Shown one piece after another: positions 14,722-22,042 of a stretch of 22,966 nt of DNA. The stretch spans positions 1 through 22,966 of the forward strand of contig JAVEYH010000052.1 of NCBI GenBank assembly GCA_034003585.1. The letters are read 5' to 3'. Positions within the stretch are counted from its first letter, which is position 1; every line of letters begins with the position of its first letter. A model generated the notes under the pieces. It ran no database searches, was not told the DNA's origin, and was given only the letters and a program-made list of their open reading frames with translations. The translations under genes were made by a program, and so were the position numbers. The stretch comes from JAPXSY01 sp034003585. Lineage in GTDB: Bacteria; Verrucomicrobiota; Kiritimatiellia; RFP12; UBA1067.

Positions 14722-15894
14722 TCAGGGCCAAAAGAGGTGGGGCTTGCCTGACATGCGGGCCTCGCGGAGCGAGGCCCTGCGCAGGGCCTCGAAACGGGGC
14801 CGCATCTCATTCAGACTGTCCCCTCCCAGCTTTTCGATCAGCGCATCCGCCAGCACGATGGCCACGACCGCCTCCAGCACCACAACGGCACGGGGCACGG
14901 GGCACACATCCGAGCGCTCGTAATACGTGAGCGAGGTTTGCCCGGTCGCGAGATCCACCGTTTCCTGCCCTTTCCGGGTGGTGGGAATGGGTTTCATCGC
15001 CACGCGCAGCCAGACCGGCGTCCCGTTGGAGATGCCGCCCTCGATGCCCCCGCAACGGTTTGAACCGCGCACCAGATTGCCCTCGGCGTCCGGTCGGATC
15101 GCATCATTGGCCCGGGTCCCCGTCTGCCGCGCGCTGGCGAACGCGTCGCCGAACGCCACACCCTTGATGGCCGGCACGCCGCCGAGCGCCTGGATCAGCC
15201 GGGCGTCCAGACGGCGGTCCCCGTTCACGTGCGACCCCAGGCCGATCGGGATCCCCTCCGCGACGATCTCAATGATGCCTCCGAGCGTCTCCCCGGCGTC
15301 GTGGGCCTTGGCGATCGCGTCGGAGATGGCGGCGTCCGTCTCCGGGTCGGGGCACTGGACCGCGGAGGCGCGGGCCCGGCTGACGCGCTCGGCGAACGTG
15401 AGCCCGTCCAGCCGCGCGGCGTGCTCGCCGATGGCGGACACATACCCGCCGACCGTGATCCCGAAGGTGTTGAGCAGGGCGCGGCAGATGGCTCCGACCG
15501 CCACACGCATGGCGGTTTCACGCGCGGAGGCGCGCTCCAGCGAAGGCCGGATGTCGTCATACCCGTATTTGACGGCTGCGGCGAGATCCGCGTGACCCGG
15601 CCGCGGCGTGGTGTACGCGGGAATCTCCCGGCCCTTCCAGTTGGCATGGTCGCGGTTCGGGATCAGGAGCGCGATCGGCGCTCCGGTGGTGATTCCTTCC
15701 ATCACGCCGGCCAGAATCCGGGCGGCGTCCTTTTCGATGGCCATGCGTTCGCCCGAGCCTTTTCCGCTCTGGCGCCGCGCGAGGTCCAGGGCGATCAGCT
15801 CTTCAGTGACGGCCAGACCGGCCGGCATCCCTTCGAGGATTGCGGTCAGGGCCGGCCCATGGGATTCGCCGGCAGTCAGATATCGCAGAGGCAT
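14722..15894 (-). CDS. aroC: Chorismate synthase
   Basis: The 390-residue enzyme catalyses the last shikimate-pathway step, converting EPSP to chorismate with reduced FMN. Family signatures are present: GESHG (9-13), a RRQSGKGSGER stretch (40-50), RPGHAD (98-103) and RASARETA (121-128), with the catalytic-type histidines H12 and H101. A later SNRCGGIEGGISNG block binds flavin. I chose ATG 15894 because conserved sequence (MPLRYLTAGESHG) begins there; a longer reading to 16053 overlaps the promoter region and has no homology. The ribosome site is weak. The last codons hold a large palindrome (14770-14791). The gene is divergent from leuB and convergent with gluQ. Confidence 0.97.
   Translation of the reverse strand: MPLRYLTAGESHGPALTAILEGMPAGLAVTEELIALDLARRQSGKGSGERMAIEKDAARILAGVMEGITTGAPIALLIPNRDHANWKGREIPAYTTPRPGHADLAAAVKYGYDDIRPSLERASARETAMRVAVGAICRALLNTFGITVGGYVSAIGEHAARLDGLTFAERVSRARASAVQCPDPETDAAISDAIAKAHDAGETLGGIIEIVAEGIPIGLGSHVNGDRRLDARLIQALGGVPAIKGVAFGDAFASARQTGTRANDAIRPDAEGNLVRGSNRCGGIEGGISNGTPVWLRVAMKPIPTTRKGQETVDLATGQTSLTYYERSDVCPVPRAVVVLEAVVAIVLADALIEKLGGDSLNEMRPRFEALRRASLREARMSGKPHLFWP
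14757..14791. repeat. Three-arm GC-rich palindrome at the gluQ/aroC convergence
   Basis: Arm A (14757-14765, GGGCCTCGC) and arm B (14769-14777, GCGAGGCCC) form a perfect 9-bp stem with a 3-base loop. Arm B also pairs with arm C (14784-14791, GGGCCTCG), so that 14770-14791 is a perfect 22-bp palindrome. The two hairpins are mutually exclusive. The element lies inside the last codons of aroC and about 50 bases beyond the gluQ stop, so it could serve as a gluQ 3' end or a transcription barrier. There is no T-tract. Confidence 0.6.
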
Positions 15895-15943
15895 AGGCAG
15901 TTCCGTTTCGTTGGGGATACGGGCAGTCCGTTCCCATGCCCAT

Positions 15944-15973
15944 ATCTTATCCGGAAGACCGGACGGATTGCAA
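15944..15973 (-). promoter_or_regulatory. Candidate sigma70-type promoter of aroC
   Basis: The -35 is TTGCAA (15973-15968) and the -10 is TAAGAT (15949-15944), with an 18-base spacer that contains a small TCCGG/CCGGA inverted repeat. The predicted leader is about 45 bases. It is a moderate match only. Confidence 0.4.
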
Positions 15974-16020
15974 GGTGCGGCGCGATGCGCCCGAAAGGAA
16001 CGGGAAAAGGGAAGCCGAAC

Positions 16021-16049
16021 TTGCGCGGGGGTATTCTGTCCGTTATGAT
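16021..16049 (+). promoter_or_regulatory. Candidate sigma70-type promoter of leuB
   Basis: The -35 is TTGCGC (16021-16026) and the -10 is TATGAT (16044-16049), with a 17-base spacer. The predicted start near 16056 gives a short leader of about 22 bases containing the strong ribosome site GAAGGGGAG (16065-16073). No leucine leader peptide or T-box is visible. Confidence 0.5.
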
Positions 16050-16077
16050 ACATTTTTTTTCAACGAAGGGGAGAGCT

Positions 16078-17154
16078 ATGGCCAAGACGTATCGGATCGC
16101 GGTGCTGCCCGGTGACGGGACGGGGCCGGAGGTGATTGCCGAGGGGTGCAAGGTGCTGGATGCGGCGGCACAAAAGTTCGGGTTCAAACTCGAAAAAGAA
16201 TTTTATGATTTGGGGGGCACGCGGTACCTCGCCACCGGCGAGACGCTGACGGACGCGACGCTGGAGGAGTTGCGTCAGTTTCAGGCGATCTACCTGGGCG
16301 CGATCGGCCATCCGGACATCAAGCCGGGGATTCTCGAACAGGGGGTGCTGCTGAAGCTGCGTTTCGCGCTGGATCAGTACATCAATCTGCGTCCGGTGAA
16401 ACTCTATCCCGGCGTGGCGTGCCCGATCCAGGGGAAGGGCCCCGCGGAGATCGATTACTGCGTGATCCGCGAAAACAGCGGCGGACTCTACACCGGAATC
16501 GGCGGGCTGTCGCGTCCGGGCACCCGGGATGAGGTGGCGGTCCAGCAGATGATGTACACCTACGCCCAGGTCGAGCGCTGCCTGCGGTATGCTTTTGAGT
16601 ACGCGCGCCGCAACGGCAAGAAGGCGCGCGGTGTGGGGGCGGAGAACACGCTCGCCCTGATCGGCAAGTCGAATGTGCTGACGCACATGTACGCGTTGTG
16701 GAACCGCGTGTTTGACGAGATCGGCGCCGAGTATCCCGATGTGCGGCGGGCGTATTACCATGTGGACGCGACCTGCCTGTACATGGTGGCCTGTCCGGAG
16801 ATGTTTGACGTGCTCGTGACGGAAAACATGTTCGGCGACATCATCACCGATCTGGCGGCGATCACGCAGGGCGGGCTGGGCGTGGCGGCGGGCGGTAACA
16901 TCAACCCGCAGGGCGTCAGCATGTTCGAGCCGATCGGCGGGACCGCGCCGATGTGGACCGGCAAGAACGCGATCAACCCGATCGCCGCGATCGGCGCGGG
17001 CGCCATGATGCTGACCGCGCTGGGCGAAACGCAGGCCGGCCGCGCGATCGAAGACGCGATCACCCGGACCACGCCGAAGATGAAGAGCCAGATGGCGAAT
17101 GAGATGGGCTTCACCACCACGCAGGTGGGCGACCTGGTCGCCGGCGCGCTCTGA
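16078..17154 (+). CDS. leuB: 3-isopropylmalate dehydrogenase (beta-decarboxylating dehydrogenase family)
   Basis: The 358-residue enzyme oxidises and decarboxylates 3-isopropylmalate in leucine synthesis with NAD+. The substrate arginines R95, R105 and R131, Y138 (in ENSGGLYTG), K197 and the metal aspartates D230, D254 and D258 are all in place. The nucleotide loop reads EPIGGTAP rather than the usual EP-x-HGSAP, so the conserved histidine is glycine; I recall similar variants in some bacterial LeuB groups. The start is set by GAAGGGGAG four bases before ATG 16078; the open frame continuing upstream is a shadow of aroC. Isocitrate, tartrate or homoisocitrate dehydrogenases share the fold, but the arginine-rich helix LKLRFALDQYINLRPVKLYPG is of IPMDH type. 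leuA, leuC and leuD are not adjacent. Confidence 0.88.
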   Translation: MAKTYRIAVLPGDGTGPEVIAEGCKVLDAAAQKFGFKLEKEFYDLGGTRYLATGETLTDATLEELRQFQAIYLGAIGHPDIKPGILEQGVLLKLRFALDQYINLRPVKLYPGVACPIQGKGPAEIDYCVIRENSGGLYTGIGGLSRPGTRDEVAVQQMMYTYAQVERCLRYAFEYARRNGKKARGVGAENTLALIGKSNVLTHMYALWNRVFDEIGAEYPDVRRAYYHVDATCLYMVACPEMFDVLVTENMFGDIITDLAAITQGGLGVAAGGNINPQGVSMFEPIGGTAPMWTGKNAINPIAAIGAGAMMLTALGETQAGRAIEDAITRTTPKMKSQMANEMGFTTTQVGDLVAGAL

Positions 17155-17161
17155 CCGGAAG

Positions 17162-17761
17162 TCACTTGGTGCTGAGCGCTTTGCGCAGCAACGCTTCGGT
17201 GTCCTGGATTCCGGGATCGCTGTCCAGGGCGCTCTGCACCATCTTGCGCGCCTGATCCTGCGGGAAACCGAGTGAGCCGAGCGCGAGGATCGCGTCGCGC
17301 AGCATGATGGTCTGCGCGGAGGTGCGGGCTTCGCCCGAGCGTCCGGCCAGCGCCGCGAGCGGATCGATTTTGTCCCGCAGTTCGACAATGATCCGTTCGG
17401 CGGTTTTCTTGCCGATCCCGTGGATCGAGCCCAGCCGTTTCGCGTTTCCCTCCGCGATGGCGAGACTCAGCTCGTCGACGGTCAGCCCGCTCAGGGCGCT
17501 GAGCGCCAGTTTCGGGCCGACGCCGCTCACCGTGATCAGCCGCACGAACATCGCCTTCTCTTCCGCCTGCGCGAATCCGAAAAGCGTGTGGGCGTCCTCG
17601 CGGACGTGATCGTGCGTCAGCAGCCGGCAGGGGGCGCCGCTGCCGGGGAGCCGGTCATACGTGTTGAGGGAGATGAACAGCTCATACCCCACGCCCTGCA
17701 CGTCGAGCACGACCGACGAGGGGGTTTTCTCGACGACGAGACCCTGGAGAAAAGCGATCAC
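17162..17761 (-). CDS. ruvA: Holliday junction branch migration protein RuvA
   Basis: The 199-residue protein is the junction-binding subunit that works with the RuvB motor. Residues 1-65 form the OB-fold domain (VIAFLQG...VVLDVQGVGYEL). The tetramer core has two helix-hairpin-helix motifs, VSGVGPKLA (78-86) and IHGIGKKTAERI (113-124). Domain III (about 150-199) is the RuvB-binding part. I chose GTG 17761 because families begin at this V/M-I-x-F-L-x-G motif and because it overlaps the TGA of the upstream dehydrogenase gene (GTGA). The longer reading to 17824 only adds sequence inside that gene. ruvB and ruvC are not in the window; pairing with a sugar dehydrogenase is odd. It converges with leuB, 7 bases apart. 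Confidence 0.95.
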   Translation of the reverse strand: MIAFLQGLVVEKTPSSVVLDVQGVGYELFISLNTYDRLPGSGAPCRLLTHDHVREDAHTLFGFAQAEEKAMFVRLITVSGVGPKLALSALSGLTVDELSLAIAEGNAKRLGSIHGIGKKTAERIIVELRDKIDPLAALAGRSGEARTSAQTIMLRDAILALGSLGFPQDQARKMVQSALDSDPGIQDTEALLRKALSTK

Positions 17762-19044
17762 ACCCGCGCGTCCTCCTCCAGCCGCGGCGCGTGCGTCAGC
17801 ACATACGTTTCCGCCTCCGAGCACCAGAGGCCGTTGTTGCGTCCGCAGATGTCGGCCAGCGCGGCGAAAAACGGCTCGGTCTGGCCGCGCGCGGCGAAAT
17901 CGGAGATGGCGGTCATGGGCATGGAGACATGGGTGTAGACCAGCTTTTTGCCGCCGGGGATGCTGGGCAGCTTTTTGGTCGTCTCGGCCACGGAGTCGAT
18001 GCCGCCCACATGGGTGATCATGACCGAAGGGGTGATCAGGCCCTGCGCGGCGTAATCCATGGCGTCCTGCAGATCCCGGGTGTTGCCGCCGGAAGAGCCG
18101 ACCACATGGTGCCCCATGTAATGCACGTCATAAAAATTGATGGCGGCCTTGAAGTCCGCGCGCGCCGGTCCCGCGAAAAAGTTCAGGCACCCGAGATACC
18201 CCAACAGGGCCGATCCCTGTTCGATCAGGGCGGGCACGGGGGCGAAGACCATGACGTCATCGAAGCCCCGGTTCCCGTTCACGGATTGGATGTGCGCGAC
18301 CGGATCATCCTGGCCTGCGGTGTTGACGTAATGCAGCTCGACGCCGCAGGTCTTGGCATGCTCCACCGGGAAGATCTGCGCGGCGCGGTCGAGCCGGGCC
18401 TGATCGATATCCGTGATGACCAGACGCCCGGGCCGGTGTTCGGGGCCGTGCAGGGCCACGTCGATCGCGCTGAGGCCCATGGGGCCGGCGCCCGCCAGGA
18501 TGACCATCGAGCCTCCGTTTTTGATCCCCATCTGGTGGAGATACTCGCCGGCCTTGAAGTGGTAACTGCAGCGGTACGCGCCCACGATGCAGGAGACCGG
18601 TTCGGCGATCGAGGACTTGTAGTAGGCGTCGCCGCTGTAGGTGAGCAGGCAGTCCAGTTCCAGCACTTCCCGCGGAATGATGATGCGCGTGGCATCCCCC
18701 CCGATGTGCGGGAACGAATAGCCCGGCGCGCGGTGCTCGTGGCCCGGGATGTTGAGCTGGGGCTGCACGCCGTACTTCTGGCCGACCGTGAACTTGTGTT
18801 GCCAGTTCTTGCCGACTTTCAGGAACTTGCCGCAGAACTCGTGCCCGAGAATGATCGGGTGGGTGGCCACGTCATCCGGGACGCGTTTGTGCCGGGCACC
18901 CTGGATCGTCGCTTTGTGGTCGGACATGCAGATGCTGTTGGTCACGATATCGGCGAGGATCTCGTCGCCCGTGATTTCCGGCAGCGGAAAACGCTCCAGA
19001 CGAAGGTCATTCTCCCCGTACAGGCGCAAGGCAAGGGTGTTCAT
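17758..19044 (-). CDS. Zinc-type medium-chain dehydrogenase, SorE-like
   Basis: The 428-residue cytosolic enzyme belongs to the medium-chain alcohol dehydrogenase family. Catalytic zinc ligands are C39, H68 and E69, with E148 as the fourth; the Rossmann GAGPMG is at 185-190. The four cysteines of the structural zinc lobe are absent. Length and the ICMSDHKATIQG...HKRVP opening resemble L-sorbose-1-phosphate reductase (SorE) and related uncharacterised sugar or polyol dehydrogenases more than classic sorbitol dehydrogenase. The substrate is therefore a polyol or sugar (phosphate) by family, not proven. ATG 19044 has an AGGAAA ribosome site. Its stop overlaps the start of ruvA, so both are one transcript. 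It is divergent from the propeller operon at 19227. Confidence 0.8.
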   Translation of the reverse strand: MNTLALRLYGENDLRLERFPLPEITGDEILADIVTNSICMSDHKATIQGARHKRVPDDVATHPIILGHEFCGKFLKVGKNWQHKFTVGQKYGVQPQLNIPGHEHRAPGYSFPHIGGDATRIIIPREVLELDCLLTYSGDAYYKSSIAEPVSCIVGAYRCSYHFKAGEYLHQMGIKNGGSMVILAGAGPMGLSAIDVALHGPEHRPGRLVITDIDQARLDRAAQIFPVEHAKTCGVELHYVNTAGQDDPVAHIQSVNGNRGFDDVMVFAPVPALIEQGSALLGYLGCLNFFAGPARADFKAAINFYDVHYMGHHVVGSSGGNTRDLQDAMDYAAQGLITPSVMITHVGGIDSVAETTKKLPSIPGGKKLVYTHVSMPMTAISDFAARGQTEPFFAALADICGRNNGLWCSEAETYVLTHAPRLEEDARV

Positions 19045-19103
19045 TCGCTTTTCCTCAAGTCAGATGGCTGCGGTGACTCGGGTTCTACCCGAAAAACGAC
19101 GTT

Positions 19104-19132
19104 AGCATAGCCTTCCGTGTGAGGCGCGGCAA
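19104..19132 (-). promoter_or_regulatory. Candidate promoter of the dehydrogenase-ruvA operon
   Basis: The -35 is TTGCCG (19132-19127) and the -10 is TATGCT (19109-19104), with a 17-base spacer. Transcription would begin near 19097. The leader contains a small CGGGT/ACCCG stem (19079-19091). It is a moderate match to consensus. Confidence 0.45.
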
Positions 19133-19196
19133 GTTCAAACGGCGCGGTCCCCGGTTCGCAAAAACATAAGATCGGGTCGCATTTGCTAAATTGTCG

Positions 19197-19211
19197 CGTT
19201 CCCGCGGAACG
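19197..19211. repeat. Inverted repeat just upstream of the propeller operon
   Basis: Perfect 6-bp arms CGTTCC and GGAACG flank a 3-base centre, ending 15 bases before ATG 19227. It takes the place where a ribosome site would be, and none is evident there. It could be an operator or a leader hairpin; nothing distinguishes these. Confidence 0.4.
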
Positions 19212-19226
19212 AATACACTATGCGGC

Positions 19227-20594
19227 ATGAATACACGACGAAGGATGCGGCGGGCGCGGCAGGCGGCATGGCTCGGCTTGGGTCTCGCGATCGGTGCGGC
19301 GGCGGCCGAAGAGAAAACGGTTCCGGTCGAGATCCGCCGGTTCACCGGCGGCAGCGGGTTGGAGGACAGCATGTGGAGCGGGCTGTATGCGGCACGCAGC
19401 GGCAAGCTCTACATCGGACTCTGCACGCATGCCGAGGCGGCGCACTTCTTCGAGTACGACCCGTCGGGTGCCCGGATGCGGCACATCGCGGACCTGACGG
19501 TCTTCAAGGGCGAGCGCGGCCAGGGGATCTGGACCTCGGGCAAGATCCACGTTCGCATGAGCGAGGACGAAGAGGGCCGCATCTATTTCGGCGATTTCTG
19601 CGAGGACACCGGTCCGGAGTGCATCGATCCCTCCAGTTACCGGGGGCCCCATTGGTTCCGCTATGACCCGAAACGCGACAGGCTGGAGAACCTGGGCCGG
19701 ATCAACCGGCGCTGGGGGTTGCTGGGGTGCGTGCTGGTGCCGCAGCATGCGCGGCTGTACGGCTTGGCCGAGGACGGGCACCTCTACGTTCTGGACGTGG
19801 CGACGCGGGTGACGACCGATCTGGGCCGCGTGGACGACTGGGACATCTGCCGCACGATCTTTGCGGATGATGCGGGCAACGTGTACGGCTCGTTCCCGAC
19901 CGGCCGCATCTGGAAATATGACGTGAAACGGGATCGGATCCTGGATCTGCGCGGCACCCGCCTGCCCCTCGATCCGCGGGCCACGCCCCGCACCATGTCC
20001 AATCCGCTGATCGACCGCAAGGTGTACTGGCGGGTGATTGAGTGGGAACCCCGGGAACGGGTGGCGTACGGGATCATCGTGGGAGACTCGCGGCTGTTCC
20101 GCTTCGACCCGTTTGACGGGCCGGAGGGCGCGATTGAACCGCTGGAGCGGCTGTGCGCCGAGCGCTATCTTCAGGCTGACCCGAGCCTCATCCCGGTGGC
20201 GACGCTGGCCCTGACGATCACCCCGCAGCGTAAGCTGTATTACGCGCCGGTGGTCTCCGTGGCCTTTGACTACGCCGGAACTTCGTGGGATGTGGCGGAC
20301 GAGCGCCGATTCACCGCGCATCTGACAGGGAAGGATGAGCCGCCGGAGTCGGTGCTCATCCGTTACGATTTGGAGAAACGCGAGCGCCGCGAGTTGGGCC
20401 TGATGCGCGCGGCGGACGGGCGGCGCGTGTTCGGGCTGGGCGGGGCCTGCACGGGGCAGAGGGACGGCAGGATCTATTTTGTGGGCGCCGTGGAGGAACG
20501 TGACCCGAAATGTACGGCGAACAAAATCGACGGGAAATGGCCCTTCAGCATTGGGTTGGTTTGCTACACGCCGGAAGCGGGAGGTGCGGAATGA
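19227..20594 (+). CDS. Secreted beta-propeller protein 1 of the rhamnosidase operon
   Basis: The 455-residue protein has an Arg-rich start followed by a signal peptide (to about residue 27, ending GAAAA). The rest consists of repeated blade units with a G-x-[IL]-Y-x-G/G-x-V-Y-G-S core followed by F/Y-x-x-D/Y-D-P-K strands (GKLYIGLC, GRIYFGDF, RLYGLAEDG, NVYGSFPTG, RKLYYAPV, GRIYFVGAV), so a seven- or eight-bladed propeller of the SMP-30/YVTN/quinoprotein type is likely. No catalytic residues can be assigned. I chose ATG 19227 over an in-frame start at 19191 because it begins just before the signal peptide; no good ribosome site is visible for either. The TGA overlaps the ATG of the next gene. 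Such propellers near glycosidases may bind or process oligosaccharides, which is inferred. Confidence 0.75.
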   Translation: MNTRRRMRRARQAAWLGLGLAIGAAAAEEKTVPVEIRRFTGGSGLEDSMWSGLYAARSGKLYIGLCTHAEAAHFFEYDPSGARMRHIADLTVFKGERGQGIWTSGKIHVRMSEDEEGRIYFGDFCEDTGPECIDPSSYRGPHWFRYDPKRDRLENLGRINRRWGLLGCVLVPQHARLYGLAEDGHLYVLDVATRVTTDLGRVDDWDICRTIFADDAGNVYGSFPTGRIWKYDVKRDRILDLRGTRLPLDPRATPRTMSNPLIDRKVYWRVIEWEPRERVAYGIIVGDSRLFRFDPFDGPEGAIEPLERLCAERYLQADPSLIPVATLALTITPQRKLYYAPVVSVAFDYAGTSWDVADERRFTAHLTGKDEPPESVLIRYDLEKRERRELGLMRAADGRRVFGLGGACTGQRDGRIYFVGAVEERDPKCTANKIDGKWPFSIGLVCYTPEAGGAE

Positions 20595-22042
20595 AGAGGG
20601 AACCTGCGAAGGTCCGTGCCCGGGGTGTCTCACACGAAGGCACAAAGGGCACGAAGGGTGTTGGGTCAGGTGGCCGGGTACGGTTTGTTGACCGGATTGA
20701 CGGAAGGGGCGGCGCGGCTGTTGGCACAGAGTGCAGGGCACGGGTGTTGGCGGCGCTTTTCTGCGCTGCGACAGCGGCCCACGCCCAGAAGTGGGTGAAT
20801 CCGAATTTCGACGCGCACCGCCTGGATTACCGGGATCTGGGGTATCCGGACGTGAACGCGATCGAGGCGGACAACTCGCCGATCACCGCGCTGCTGACCG
20901 CGGAGAGCGGCATGGTGTACGGCGCGACCAGCGGCAAGACGGCGTCGTATCTTTTCCTGTATGACCGCGCCATCAACAAGGTTCGTCCTCTCGGGCATAT
21001 TGAAGGCGCGAAGGGGGTGTACCACACGCTGGTGCGGGACAGCGACGGTACCCTGCTGATCGGCGGCGGGTTGAACATGCTGGCGCCGGTCAAACTCACG
21101 CGGGAGTTTCCCGGCGGGTTCCGGGCGATTGAGAAGCAGTTATGGCAAGACATCGCCGCACCGTATGCCGGGTATGCGGGCGGCGCACTGTACCGGTATG
21201 ACCCGAAGACCGGCGACGCCGGCGCGCGGCTGCCGGGCGAGGCCTGCCCGCTCGTTGCGTTGGGGATCCCGGTCAAAGGCAACACGGTCTATGCGCTGGC
21301 GCTGGATGCCCCGGCGCGCGTGCTCTACGGCATCACCTATCCCGACGCGCGGTTTTTCGCTTGGGATCTCAGGAAGAACAGGACCGTCTGCGAGCTGCCG
21401 CTGTTGGAGCGCAAGGTGTACTCCGGGCCGGAGCGCCACTGGCGCAGCGTGCCGCGCGCGCTGCACGTGACGGACGACGGGCGCGTGTACACCTCCGGGG
21501 AAGACGGCCGGGTGGTGTACTTCGATCCGGAGTCCAAAAAGATCGTGCGGACCGACCTGCAGGTTCCGGGCGAGTACTACGAGGCGTTCAACTACTATGG
21601 GTACCCGGTACTGGAAGCCTGGCAGGTGGCGCCGGACGGATCACTCTACGGCGCGACCACCGACGGCTACCTGTTTCGGTTGACGCCGGCGCGCGACCGC
21701 TTGGTGAATCTCGGCAAACCGCGTCTTTCGCGGCGCGTGCGCGGCATGACCCTCGGACCGGATAACCGGCTCTACCTGCTGTGCGGCGAATTCGAAGAGC
21801 CGTGCAAACTCTTCAGCTACGGGCTGGATGGCGAGGAAGGCTTCCGCGACTGGGGCGGACTGACCGTCGACCGCAGTCCGTACTACGCCAAGCGCGCCTA
21901 CAGTTTCGACGCCATCACAGCCGGGATCGACGGCACGATCTTTATGGGCGAGAGCGACCGGCGCGCCTGTCTCTACCTGTTCAGCCCGGGAGCGGTGCCG
22001 TTCCCCGGCGGCTTCAATCCCAAGAATCCGAGGCACAACTGA
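20591..22042 (+). CDS. Secreted beta-propeller protein 2 of the rhamnosidase operon (start uncertain)
   Basis: The 483-residue reading begins at ATG 20591, overlapping the previous stop (ATGA). It has at least seven blade repeats such as GMVYGATSG, GALYRYDP, RVLYGITYP, GRVYTSGEDG, GSLYGATTDGYLFRL, NRLYLLCG and GTIFMGESD, and is a distant paralogue of the gene before it. The N-terminus is odd. A hydrophobic signal-like stretch (LAALFCAATAAHA, about 53-65) is preceded by some 50 residues that look non-coding, including SHEGTKGTKG, which is encoded by a short tandem repeat. An in-frame GTG at 20744 with AGGG upstream is an alternative start, giving a very short signal peptide. The mature propeller is well supported; export and the true start are not. 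Function is unknown. Confidence 0.75.
   Translation: MKREPAKVRARGVSHEGTKGTKGVGSGGRVRFVDRIDGRGGAAVGTECRARVLAALFCAATAAHAQKWVNPNFDAHRLDYRDLGYPDVNAIEADNSPITALLTAESGMVYGATSGKTASYLFLYDRAINKVRPLGHIEGAKGVYHTLVRDSDGTLLIGGGLNMLAPVKLTREFPGGFRAIEKQLWQDIAAPYAGYAGGALYRYDPKTGDAGARLPGEACPLVALGIPVKGNTVYALALDAPARVLYGITYPDARFFAWDLRKNRTVCELPLLERKVYSGPERHWRSVPRALHVTDDGRVYTSGEDGRVVYFDPESKKIVRTDLQVPGEYYEAFNYYGYPVLEAWQVAPDGSLYGATTDGYLFRLTPARDRLVNLGKPRLSRRVRGMTLGPDNRLYLLCGEFEEPCKLFSYGLDGEEGFRDWGGLTVDRSPYYAKRAYSFDAITAGIDGTIFMGESDRRACLYLFSPGAVPFPGGFNPKNPRHN
20633..20658 (+). repeat. Short tandem repeat, CAC-[GA]-AAGG units
   Basis: Three head-to-tail units CACGAAGG, CACAAAGGG and CACGAAGGG lie within the first codons of the second propeller gene and encode HEGTKGTKG. 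I recall similar CACGAAGG-type arrays from intergenic DNA of Planctomycetes and Verrucomicrobia, where they yield spurious TKGTK peptides. This suggests the segment may be an intergenic repeat rather than real protein. Confidence 0.55.

Noticed and set aside
13355..14731. Open frame of 458 codons on the minus strand across gluQ and the reductase promoter
   Set aside because: It covers conserved gluQ and the NrdR-box region and translates to low-complexity Arg/Pro sequence.
15229..16077. Upstream extension of the leuB frame
   Set aside because: It is antisense to conserved aroC sequence, and the strong ribosome site and family start are at 16078.
20231..20242. Third copy of the AAGCTGTAT operator flank
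   Set aside because: It lies within conserved propeller codons (K-L-Y-Y) away from any promoter and lacks a palindrome; taken as chance.
19218..20741. Open frame of 507 codons on the minus strand opposite propeller 1
   Set aside because: The plus strand has signal peptide and blade repeats; the minus frame has neither.
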